From Euptelea pleiosperma (Eukaryota > Streptophyta > Magnoliopsida > Ranunculales > Eupteleaceae), in assembly GCA_035048495.1 (NCBI GenBank), contig CM068541.1, positions 1,867,929 to 1,931,928 of the forward strand: a stretch of DNA of 64,000 nt. Direction: 5' to 3'. Shown here piece by piece: positions 35,373 to 46,500 of the stretch (positions are counted from its first letter, which is position 1; every line of letters begins with the position of its first letter). A program made the translations under genes and the position numbers. The notes under the pieces were generated by a model. It saw only the letters and a list, made by a program, of their open reading frames with translations, was not told the DNA's origin and did not search any database.

Positions 35373-35792
35373 CTCTCTCTCTGCCCAGATTCTTCTATGA
35401 TGCAGACTTTGTATCAAAATTTGATGCAAAATCCCCCCAAATTGTCAAATAGTACACTCTTTTGGGCCCACTAGCCCCATGAATGTTTGGCCCAAACCTT
35501 GGTGAACCTATACACCAAAAATCAGCTCAATTGATGATTTCTACCTATCTATCTGCCTATACTATTATAAAGCTAAAATTGGGGTTGGGCATCCATGCGG
35601 TCTTTACCAGCGCAACCCCATTATTTTCAAAACGTCTGCTTTTTTTTGTTTGTTTAAATTATCTCTACTAATAGGGTTTTTAAGTCTTTATGTATCTTTT
35701 TAGAATTTGAGCATTTAATGCATTGTGTGCGAAAGTTTTAGCTCTCTCCACACGATTTTATTATAGGGTGTCCAAGCGGCACCTATAAACGC

Positions 35793-36070
35793 CAACGTGG
35801 AACACTGTTAGAGATCTATAACTATACGGATGTTTGAAACAGCCCTAGATGGCCCTACAAACCAATTCAGCTGGATTGGTGGCGGTTTCTAATTGTTAGC
35901 TAGATTTGCATTTTTTTCATGGATTGAATTTCAACCATGGAATCAAAAATTATTTTGGGTACTGTGATTCACTGCCTAAAAATCACCAATTAGACTGATT
36001 TTTTTGTCTGCAGGTGTACTTAGGGATGTTTCAAACATCTATGTGATCATAAATCTCTACATATGTAATG
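35793..36070. mobile_element. Old G-box family MITE
   Basis: Left arm CAACGTGGAACACTGTTAGA with TATACGGATGTTTGAAACAG; right arm TTTCAAACATCTATGTGATC. The core CACGTG is lost on both sides. Confidence 0.55.
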
Positions 36071-36188
36071 TGGCCTTTTTAGGTGCAGCCTGACACCCAT
36101 ATAAAAATTACCAAACATCAAAACTTTTCTCCATCTCAACTATAGCTTTCACATTATTACACTGTTGAACTTTGATGATGGAGGTCTA

Positions 36189-36495
36189 TCATAAAGGTTG
36201 ATGACAGACCACTGTGTGAGCCACATGGCACACTATCAGAGGCCAATGATCGCATGGATGTTTAGCCCATCCTTAGGTAGATGTACGCAACAAAAATAAG
36301 TATGATTAGCGTTTTCTAACCTTTAGATCATAACGCTTGAAATCTACAGGTAAAAATAAACCATGAAAAAGCATCTAATCCAATGGATAGAAATTATTAA
36401 TCAGGATGAATTTTAGTTTGTAGGTCCGCCTTTGGATAGGCCAAATATCCATACGGTTAGTGCTCTTTAAGAGTGTGCCACGTGGTACAAATTAT
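36189..36495. mobile_element. G-box family MITE
   Basis: Left TGATGACAGACCACTGTGTG, GAGCCACATGGCACACTATC; right TAAGAGTGTGCCACGTGG. The arms are moderately diverged and the terminal repeats beyond the arms are incomplete. Confidence 0.6.
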
Positions 36496-36722
36496 TTGGT
36501 GCCAAAATCCAATGTGTACAAAAATAAAAAAAGTTAATTAAATATTTCCCTACATACCATATTATTAAAAGAGTAACGACCACATGGTCTAAGGTCCATA
36601 CACGTGCAAGGTGGTGGTGTTTTGCCATTGGCTAAAAATGTACTTCAAGTTGTATGCTAAATATTAATGCTCAAATTCTACAGTTAAATTTGTAAATGTA
36701 CCTCGAGTTTTGTGCTAAATAT

Positions 36723-36834
36723 ACAGTTGAGGCAATTGACCGTTGGATTCAAGAGATCCACAATCCACAAGGCAACAACTATTTTATCCTTTACCGTGGA
36801 TCTCTTGAATCCAATCGACAATTGCCTCAACTAT
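36723..36834. repeat. Short inverted repeat
   Basis: GTTGAGGCAATTGACCGTTG and GGATTCAAGAGATCCAC at 36727-36762 are mirrored at 36795-36832. Similar sequence without pairing occurs near 3745 and 49020, so this is a dispersed small element. Confidence 0.65.
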
Positions 36835-37822
36835 ATACTTTTACGTCCAGTTAGCACTTTCCTTTTACTTTTTGCAATTGTTGTCTCATAGAGTTTGTCT
36901 AGAGCTATACTCATTTCTTAAATCTTCTTCTTACATCAGTGGTGGAGTCCCACATGGAGATCATGTTGAGAATCCAACTGCTCAGGGGCATTGTTCTCAT
37001 CATGTTATCATTATCACCGAAAATCAAGCAATTATGATATCATTAACCTTATGAAAAGTGGGTGAAAATTAATGGTAAATTTGGATGGTTCAAATAATCT
37101 TCTAAATTCAAGTCAGCTTTTCATGAGCTTAGGAATATCAAAATGGACTGAATTTTTTTTTATAAGGATGGTCTCCACAACATCGGCTATATCACCATGC
37201 GGTTGGATTGTCTAACATGATCTCCACATAGGCTACACGACCGGGTGTAAGAATTGGATGTAAGAAATAGTTGTAGCTCTAGGCCGACTCGTAAATATAT
37301 GTTATTCAAAGTGCGTCAAAATTGGTGCAGTGCAATAGGAGTAGAACTTTGCTGATTGCCGACGCTATGTTTGGCAATCAGCAAAGTTTGTTATTCAAAG
37401 GCGTTAACGTATGGATGTTATGCCAATCCTTAGGTAGATCTATAGACCAATAATCAGCCTGATGAGTGATTTCAAACCTTTGGATCTTTGTACCCCAAAT
37501 AGTGGTCAATAATGTTCAAATGCCACGGTTAAAAATCAACTCATGAAAATGACTCCAATTCAACAATTCAACAATAAGGCAAATTTTTGTGGAAAAAATT
37601 TAGATGCAGAGGGTTTTGGATGCAGATGATGAGTGGTAAATCTGGTCCACACATCCTGACTTTTTCAAAACCCAACTTTAACTATAGTTAATACTTCAAA
37701 TCTTTTTAGTTATTAAAAGTTAAAACTAAGGGTAATTAATTGATTTCCCTTTTAAAAATAGAAATCTCCCGTCTTAGGCGGTGAAAACCTTTCTTATTCC
37801 ATTCTTCCCTAAACCATCTTCA

Positions 37823-37826
<4 letters not shown>

Positions 37827-37856
<30 letters not shown>
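37827..37856. repeat. (CT)n microsatellite
   Basis: About 14 CT units within the long-TIR element. Confidence 0.95.
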
Positions 37857-37858
<2 letters not shown>

Positions 37859-38000
37859 TTTCTAAGAGAAACTTTTCTTGGGTTTCTGGTTCTGGTTTGT
37901 GCCCACTGTATTCATTGGTACTAGAAAAGTGAAAGATGTATAACAACATAAAATCAATATCTAATTCATGGGGGATAAAACAACGGAAAATTTCTAAAAA

Positions 38001-38636
38001 GAAAACAAACTTTAATCTATTTACAAAAAAGAATACAACTTTTCGCAAATCCCAAAAAAGAAAACGAAACGCCCTTTCAAAGAGCGTTTCATTACGTGGC
38101 ACATGTTTATCAAAAAAACGCCCTTTAAAAGGGCGTTTGTCAGTAAAAAACGTCATTTTAAAGGACGTTTTTCAGTAATAGATGTCTTTTTAAAAAACGT
38201 CTGTCAGACCTCTGACAACTGACAGACGTTATTTTAAAGGGCGTGTGTCAGTCGTTTTTCACTGACAAACGCCCTTTTAAAGGGCGTTCGGCCGTTGGGA
38301 TCCGTTCTAACGGATAAACGTTATTTGAAATGACATTTTTTGTGACAGCGAGAGAAGAGGGGCGGGAGAATAGATGAAAGCGACTTAGGCGGAATTTAAG
38401 TCGTCGCCTGGCAGATGCCTTTTGAAAGGGCGTTTTTTTCATGAAAACGTTTTTTAAAAAATCATTTCTCAGGAATAAACGTCATTTAAAAGGGCGTTTG
38501 TCAGACGTGTCAGCCATCAGTCATTCGTTAGTCAGTCGGCGTCTGATTCGACTGACATCTGACGAAACTTTGTTTTCTTTTTTGGGATTTGCGAAAAGTT
38601 GTATTCTTTTTTGTAAATAGATTAAAGTTTGTTTTC
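38001..38636. repeat. Perfect 65-bp inverted repeat enclosing a palindrome cluster
   Basis: The arms 38001-38065 and 38572-38636 are, as read, identical inverse copies of 65 bp, which implies recent origin or gene conversion. Between them about ten short palindromic words of the form AACGCCCTTTTAAAGGGCGTT occur at irregular 30-60 bp intervals (about 38066, 38116, 38148, 38181, 38222, 38268, 38312, 38408, 38438, 38474). Most are followed by TTTGTCAGT or a variant. Nothing here codes for protein. Confidence 0.85.
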
Positions 38637-39892
38637 TTTTCTGCAATTTTTCGATAAAACAACTTATTCTGAAACGCAACTGTTCCACGGCACCTCGAGA
38701 CTTCGGTTGGAGAATGAAAGGTCATGCTTCAACAGCCTTGGAATTGTAAACTTTGTCATTCTTATGGAGAGGTCAATTTTTGTGCTGACCATTTCACTGA
38801 GATGAGCATAAAGCTTCCTGGTGGACTTACATTATTTCAGTTTGCTTTTTTTAGATGATGTATTGGTCCGATCGGACTAAAGATCGAGTTCTTATAACTG
38901 ATCTGCCATAACAGATATGTTAATTTGCATGTTTATTGGCTTGCGACCACTCTAATAGTTGGGCTAAACGGCACTAAAATTGAACACAGCTCTTCCCATC
39001 TATAGATTTATTTCTTGACTTGTCCATCCACAAGACTAAAATAGATTGTGTGGTTGTGATAATCTACTGATCGTATTCATTGTTTGCACAAGGTTTCTCT
39101 TAGGTTGGACTCATAGAATGGATTAGAACTAGCATTCATTAGTCGTTGCTGAAGATATTTAATCCCAAAACCAATTGGATTTAGTGGTTCATCCTTTTTA
39201 TCTGTTCAATCGTTTGGACAATTTGAGAAATATATATGGTTGTGATGATGATCGGACTTGACCCTTGACCCTTGACCCTTCTGATGTGTGCCAAGTGTAA
39301 TGCACAGAGAAAGAGGATGGCTTCTTCCAGTCTTCACGACCAGGGAGAAGAGGAATTCATGATTTTTGGAGAGAGAGATAGAGACAGAAGATTACCCTAA
39401 AACAACCCTAGAGAGAGAAAAAGAGAGGTGATACAGAGAGAGGATATCACCATTTGGTGGTCCCAAGTCCTAACCCATTTGCTTCAGAGGAGCAAGATGT
39501 GAAGACGGTACATGGAAGAAGACGATCGTAGAAGAATCAAAAGGTTTTCACGGCCTCAAAAGGAAGATTTTTGCTTTTATTGTTTTGTTTTAAAAAAAGA
39601 AACCAATTAATGTACTATTAGTTTTAAAAACTAAAAAATATATAAAATATTAACCATAGTTAAGTTGGGTCTTGAAAAAGTCAAGATGTGTGGTCCAGAT
39701 TTACCACTCATCTTCTTCGTCTAAAAGCCTCTGCATCTAAATTTTTTTCGATTTTTGGCATGTATGTCCACCTAGGGTTGGGACAAACATCCATTGGGTA
39801 AAAAATCTCTAAGAATATGCCACGTGGCTCATGTAGGCGGTAAGTAACTTCACTGACCAGTGGCAGTCAGCAAAGTTCTACTCAGATAGATC

Positions 39893-40190
39893 TGACTGAC
39901 CGCAATATGAGCCACTTGGCACATTGTTAGAGACCACTGATGTATGGATATTTGGTCCATCCCTACGTAGACCTACGTACCAAAAATCAGCCTGATTGGT
40001 TATATAAATCCTTTGGATCTTATCATCCCAAATAATGTCTATATCTCGGTCAAAAATAAAGTCATGAAAAAGTCTTATCCAACCGTTCTAAATCATTAAT
40101 GAGGTTGATATTTGGTCTGTGGGTCCACCTAGGGATGGGCCAAACATGTATACGGTCAGTGATCTGTAAGAGTATACTCGCAATTGATAA
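39893..40190. mobile_element. G-box family MITE upstream of the HAL2-like gene
   Basis: Left GAGCCACTTGGCACATTGTT and TGTATGGATATTTGGTCCAT; right GGGCCAAACATGTATACGGT. It overlaps the end of the preceding family copy, so the two lie tail to head. It ends about 330 bp from the start codon. Confidence 0.65.
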
Positions 40191-40522
40191 TGTGGTCCGT
40201 CATCAACGATTCTTTCTGGATTGACCACTTGCCAAGCCTCCTGGATGGAGTCCCGACACGAAGTGAGCCGTCAGCGTACTACGCTTCTCTACGGATTCTA
40301 AGATTGATTCCATGACCAAGGGCCAGTGTTTCCATCATCCCTAGTGGCTGTCGTCCCTCTCACCGTCCCAAGGTCTTTCGTCGAGATGTACATCACTCAA
40401 ATCTCGATAACCATCAACGGTTGAGACCTAGGAATGATGATACAACAGTATCGCCCCTAGCATTTTAGCAGAATCAGCCATTAAAGCATTCTATAAACTT
40501 CAAACGCTAATTTCATTCCGCC
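40191..40522 (+). promoter_or_regulatory. Presumed promoter and leader of the HAL2-like gene
   Basis: Unique, less AT-rich sequence between the last MITE and the start codon (CGCCATGG context). No convincing TATA box; the transcription start was not determined. Confidence 0.4.
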
Positions 40523-43500
40523 ATGGATCTATTACATTCTTGTTCTCGATTACCCATTCGTCGATTGGTCGATTCTCATTGTCCGTCTCCGTCTCTTCGC
40601 AACTCCTCTCGACTCTACTTCACTGTGAGGTCTCTGCTTTACAATCTCTGTACTGGATTGATTCTTCAATCTAAATCGATCTTCACTTGTTCTCGAAATC
40701 TAGGGTTTTGAAAATCTTTGTTTTTTGGTGAATTTTCAGGTCGAGCTTGCCGTTTCCGCCACAGAAAGCGAAGTACCACGCAGAGCTTCAAGCAGCGGTG
40801 GATGTCGTGGAGAAAGCTTGCCGTCTTTGTGTGGATGTAACTTTTTTTAAGCATTTCTGTTAAAGATACAAAAATTACGTTTTTATTTTATCTTTTGGAA
40901 CTAAAATGGATTTTTTTTTTTTTCTGTTCCATTGGTGTTCGACCAGGTAAAGAAGTCTCTATTTTCCAGCGAAGGACGAATTATCGAAAAGAACGACCAA
41001 ACGCCTGTCACCGTGGCTGATTTTGGGGTTCAGGCTCTTGTCAGCTTGGGTAATTTGGTTTGTGTGTCTAAGTTCTTGTTTTTTCTAAGTTCAATTACGC
41101 TGTTTTTTAGTCGACCTTGTATTATTAGGTGTTAATTCGACTGGTTTCGTGCTCAAATTTCAGTAATTATCTTGTTCCCACGTTTTATAATTTGGTTTGT
41201 TTTTGTTAGAGCTTAACAGACTATTCCCTTCGATTCCATTGGTGGCGGAAGAGGACTCGGCGTTCTTAAGATCGAATTTTCTAGCAGATTATGTGGTAAG
41301 TGCCGTAACTGATAAAACAGGACCCAGAGATGAACCATTAACGGTGGATGATGTCTTGGAAGCTATTGATAGAGGTGGGAAGGACGCATTTGCTTTTGGA
41401 GAGAAACCCGCTACGTATTGGGTAAGTAAATTTTTTTTTTTTTTTAAATTGTTGTGATTGATAAAAAGTATTTGAAATTTGAATTTATTGTGTTTATTAT
41501 TGGGAATTAGCCATTCCTGGTCTATTCATCCATTAAAATGCTATTTTCTCTTATGGGAAAAGGACATTGGATGGTCTGTTTTAGGTGGCAGAGTCCATCC
41601 TTTTGTTATTTCATTTGTTATTTTGTTCCAAAAAGGGAGGAGTTGTAATCCTATCCAAGGTTTAAAGGAGGCCGTTTTAACGGTTAAACGGACTGGGGGC
41701 GCTACCGTTTAAACGGCCGTTAAAACAGATTGAAACAGCCAGGGGCAAAAATGGAACAAAAATGGGAAAGACGGAATTAAACGGATTTTAAGGGGAAAAA
41801 ACGGGGCTGAAATTCAAATTTTGAAATTTGAAAAAAAAAAAAACATAATTTAACGGATTTAACGGCCGTTTTTTTCACAAAATTTTTCAGAATTAAACGG
41901 CTGTTTAAACGATTTTAACGGCCATTAAAACAAAAAAACGGCCGTTTTTTTCAAAGCTGATAAAACGTGTTTAAACGGTTTTAACGGAAACGGGCTTGGG
42001 GCGTTACCTTTTAAACGGCCGTTAAAACCGTTTAAACGGCTGTTTTTAAAACCATGATCCTATCTAATATTGTGGGACAGACGTTAATTAATACTGCCGC
42101 TTTACTTTATCTTTGTTGTGATCTTGATTCTTGCTTATAACAATTAGGTATTAAGCTTAGGTTTTCTAGTTTTCATTTACCGACTTGAGTTCATATACTT
42201 GATACAGGTACTTGATCCAATTGATGGCACGCGAGGGTTTCTGAAAGGTAGTGAGGCCTTATATGTGGTATGCCCTACTTTTCTTTTTTTTCTCTTTTTT
42301 GATTTAATATTTTTCAGTTTGTGTATGAGAAATCTTCAATATTGTGGTATATTTACTAAAAGTAGTGTGCTTGTATGAGGAGAATGTTAAAGCGTTTCTT
42401 TCATCTGAGATGTGAGGTTAGAATATGATGCCGAAGAATCATAATAGATGTGTTGCATAGTTGCATTAGTTTCAATTTGTAAAGTAGCCATTCTAGATAC
42501 TACTTAAAGATAGGTAATGCTATAATGTTCATTGACCAAGAGTTCGTACTTCATATAAAATTGTAGAAGCAAGTTTGTCTAATGTGGAGGCTGAAAAGCT
42601 AAGAATATCAATGATTGGATCATAGGCTTTATTACCACTTGGTAGGAACTAAAAAAAGGTTAATGAATGAAAAATTTGTGATTTCCGAAGTTCTTGCTTG
42701 GAGAGTGATGTACCAGAGGTTTGACATCCACAAACTTGGTCCAAGCCCTCGATCATAGTGTTGTCCATCTTCTGGAAGACTTCTCTTGCATAGGTCAGCC
42801 TTCACAGTCTTTTTGTGATCTTTACTAACCTCCACGAACTTGCTTTTCCCTTCTCCTGTTCTTCTTAGCAATCTTCAGTCCTCACCAGCCTTCAATGACC
42901 TAGTTGGCATTTCCAAGCTTTATTTTTCCTTTGACAACTTATTAAATAACTTCTCTAATCTTTGTCAGCCAAGTACCCTTCACTTGATACCTCCATCAAC
43001 CATCCCTCATTGGATTCCCTTGGTAAGTCACTCCAGGCAAATTTACGGTGTGTACTCTCTAGTGATCTTCGTTGAAGTAGCAGAGTCATACGTGGCTTAT
43101 TTGGGGCATTGAAATGGCATATTCTCATATGACTATAACTGTGGCTCCATAGTTGCATAGTGATGTAAGTATGTTACTAAACGAGATTTTTTGGCGAAAA
43201 TTTCCCTCGTGACCCCTCATTTCATGTAGTGTAAGTATAGGTTTTTTTCGGCAAGGTACTCGATTTTTCTCATCAAGATAGTTATGAGTTTCCCTACAAA
43301 AGGTTGAAGAGTTGACCAATTTGGAAGGGCTATCGTATTCTTTTTGAGATTTGAAAAAGAAGCCGCGTGCTCCACTGTCCATTGGTGTGACACTCCATCT
43401 GAGACAAGTGCTCTGGTTACTCTCAATTACCAAAATTTCCTGTTTGCAACAACTATTATAAAGATAATTTTTATATCTAGAGTTGGAGCATACCTGCAAA

Positions 43501-46500
43501 GCTTGGAAAAACTACATAAAAGTGAAGTCTATGAAAAATTAGTTCTTACTATTCTCACTTTCATGCTTCTTTCGTGAAAAATTAGAAATCACATAATTGC
43601 GCTGGATACTCTATATTACAAGACTTTAGAATTTCAATCAGTCATGTAATTCCTAATCACCGAGCAGTCAAGCACCTACCCTCTGCTTTCTACTTGGCCA
43701 GATTATAATTATATGCAACTAGACGTGCTTTATTCTTGTCATATGGTGAAGTGCATTATATGATGGGCTCCTTAGAAATAATGCTGTATGAAGGTCTATG
43801 AACAGCTGTTTGTGGCATTGAAATTCTTGTCTCTTATGGAACTTCGCACACTACAGGCAAAAGGCATTTAAACATGTAAACCATAAAACTAGTTGTATTG
43901 TATGACAAAGCTGTTCCAGTGTACATTCTGAAGGATGAAGTTGCATTCTATAAGAAGTATATTGAATTTTATTCTCACTTTTTGTTTCTTGTTTTCTTAC
44001 TATGGCTGAGGAACTACCCGAAATTTTCAGGTAGGTTTGGCTCTTGTAGTGGAAGGAGAGATTGCATTAGGTGTTATGGGCTGCCCTAACTGGCAGGGAG
44101 ATTTTTCCAGCAAACCCTGCACTGAAGACCAGGAAGACAAAACTGTTCTACCTGAACCAGGGACCATTATGATTGCCCATGTTGGCTGTGGAACATGGAT
44201 GAAGGGGTTATCAAATATGCTGGGTGGCATGGCCAGAATGCATAATGGCTGGACCAGATGCTTTGTGGATAGGTGTTGCTTGGTGCATGAGGCACACTTT
44301 TGTATTTCTGATAGTCAAACCTGGGAATCATTGCCGTTATCCATTTTATTCAGCTCAACTACTAATGCTGATAGTATTGGAGATAAAAAAGTTCTTCTTT
44401 TACCAACATGTTGTGGAAGGTTTTATTCTTAATCCATTTGCAATAGGAGTATATCCCTCTATTACCTTTATTTGCTTCTAACTTAAATATAGATTGGTTC
44501 TATGTCCTGAGATAGCATTCATCTGTTGGAGTTTCTTCGATTTGGTCCTAAGTTTCAATTTTATGAATTAAAGGAAGAATTAAGTTAGTAACTATTGAAT
44601 TTTTAATGCACAGAAATGATGCATGTACTAACACATCCAATTCTAACAGGTAGTGTATTCAGGATCAAACAATGTAGAAAGTTTCTCTTGAATCACAGGT
44701 GTGTGTATTCATGTACTGTGACATTTGAATGTTGTAACTCTAGATCTAAGAATTTCAACTATATACCTGTTGGCATTTGGCAAGAAGGGCGGGGGGGCTG
44801 GGTGGGTGGGTTGGGTTGGAGGGAGGAGATCTCCTAGGTGGGACCCATTGAATGGTTGGCCCCTCTCCCCTGCATATGCAACACATGTACATGTATGTAC
44901 CTTAGATTTCCCATACTGCTAGCAGTATTCAAATACCCTAACATTCCTAACCCCTCTTAGGGTCACTATTCAACTGCACAAGTTCTCCAACTCGTGTTAT
45001 TAACAAAAGAAAAAGTTCACCAACTCATGTTATGTACAAAGTATTTTTGTGTATATTGGCCTGTGTTTGTACATTGCTTGATTAAATTGTATTTGTTAGT
45101 CTACATTTCTCAGGGTGAGCTTGGTTATGTTTAGATCACAAAACTTTTGCTTGCCAGATCTGGTTAGTAGATGCATGTTTGTTCAGGGTTTTTTAAACTT
45201 GAAGAGATTGAGTTTACTTTTGGTGATGTGTGGCCATACTTATGTATTACTCACAATGTCACATGTCGGTGTCAGACATGTTGGAACCAACTAACAAGCA
45301 CCTTGTGATGACATTCTCACTGTTAATTTGATGTGGTAAGAGGTAAACTATTATTTAAATATCTATTCATATAAGTATAGATTAGATAAAACTAGATCTA
45401 AATAAATAGACATACAAACGGTAACAATTATCACATGTATATTAAAAAAATTCCAATTTTTCTTTCCGAGACCTTCATTAAATAATAATAGCTGACCCCA
45501 AATAGTTGGGATTGACTTTATTGATTGATTGATCTTCATCAAACCACAGAAACCCAGAAAATCTCTTTGAAGAGTTTATGCGTCAAAATTTCTCTAAAAG
45601 ATTAGATATCATAAAAATTAGTTTCTTTTCTCACAAAAACCAGCAAGAAGATCATGATAATTTGGTGTGTATGAAGTTATAAATAACATAATTAACGTTT
45701 CTAGTTTTTAATATATACTTTCTATTTCGTTTTCATAGTTATCAAGAATTTTTTTATAAAAATACTTAAAATACAAAAAAAAAAAATAGATTAAATTAAA
45801 ATTTCCTTCAAATTTTCCTTGCTGCAAATTTCATACAACGAGATCTGTGACTGGATATTCCATTAACTTTTATAAGAGTCGAGTAATAGGCTATAGAGAT
45901 GTCCCCTACTAAGTTGTTATTGTGTGTGACTCAGATTTACACAATTTCCACATTTGCGCTTGTATATTTTCGTGATACCTCATCTGAATATGTTAACATT
46001 TGTACATTGATAACTTGCAATGCATGGAAAGATAGAAGATGGGTGTAGGGAGGGATGTGAAGTGCTGTGAAGATGCACAACCGACATACAAAAGTCTTAG
46101 AAATCTAAGAACCTGCGTTATTGACCATGAATACTTGCAAGATTACAATGTACAATGAGCAAGAGTTTGGAACTGATCAGCTTCTGCTTTATGTTTGGAA
46201 TCAAGGGCGCTCCTCCCTACACTATGTAGCTTGACTTGTCCATGATACACTAGATGAAGGGAGTAAAGAAGTTTGGAAGGAGAGGAATTGGTAGAGGTGA
46301 AAGGCAAGACTGAAGAAGTGGAAGAGTATAGAGGGAGAAGGAGAAGAGACAAGGGAGAGGAAGAAGGATGGAAGAGAATGAAATGAGATGAGGGGTGATG
46401 CTTCAATATGGGGGGAAAAAGGAAAAGGGGAAAGAGCTCCTCCCTACAATATCACATTTACTGTGCTTTGTGACATGGGCCTGAATTTCTTGAATTTGTG

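Larger units (their letters stand above)
37591..39749. mobile_element. MULE-like long-TIR element, 2.16 kb, non-autonomous
   Basis: Terminal inverted repeats of roughly 105 bp: GAAAAAATTTAGATGCAGAG at the left, inverse at the right, both continuing through GATGAGTGGTAAATCTGG and CTTTTTCAA. Flanks AATTTTTGT and GATTTTTGG match at seven of nine bases, fitting a 9-bp Mutator-type duplication. There is no transposase frame. The interior has a CT microsatellite (37827-37856), a perfect inverted repeat around a palindrome cluster (38001-38636), and a GA-rich segment near 39360-39440. It may hold captured host DNA, but no gene fragment was recognised. Confidence 0.75.
37339..39895. mobile_element. 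G-box family MITE carrying a 2.16-kb insert
   Basis: The left half (37339-37590) includes CGTATGGATGTTATGCCAAT. The right half (39750-39895) includes GGACAAACATCCATTGGG, ATGCCACGTGGCTCATG and the terminal AGCAAAGTTCTACTC. The split lies in the family's GATTTTTGG segment. The right-hand G-box at 39819 is about 700 bp upstream of the HAL2-like gene. Confidence 0.7.

Noticed and set aside
37809..38178. Overlapping 115- and 80-codon frames on opposite strands
   Set aside because: They cover the CT microsatellite, the 65-bp arm and the palindromes; composition is repeat-driven.
38066..38495. Possible CRISPR-like array
   Set aside because: Repeats are palindromes of varying sequence and spacing inside a plant transposon; no direct-repeat and spacer structure.
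43125..43499. 124-codon minus-strand frame
   Set aside because: Lies within HAL2-like intron 5 (42268-44030); no recognisable domain.
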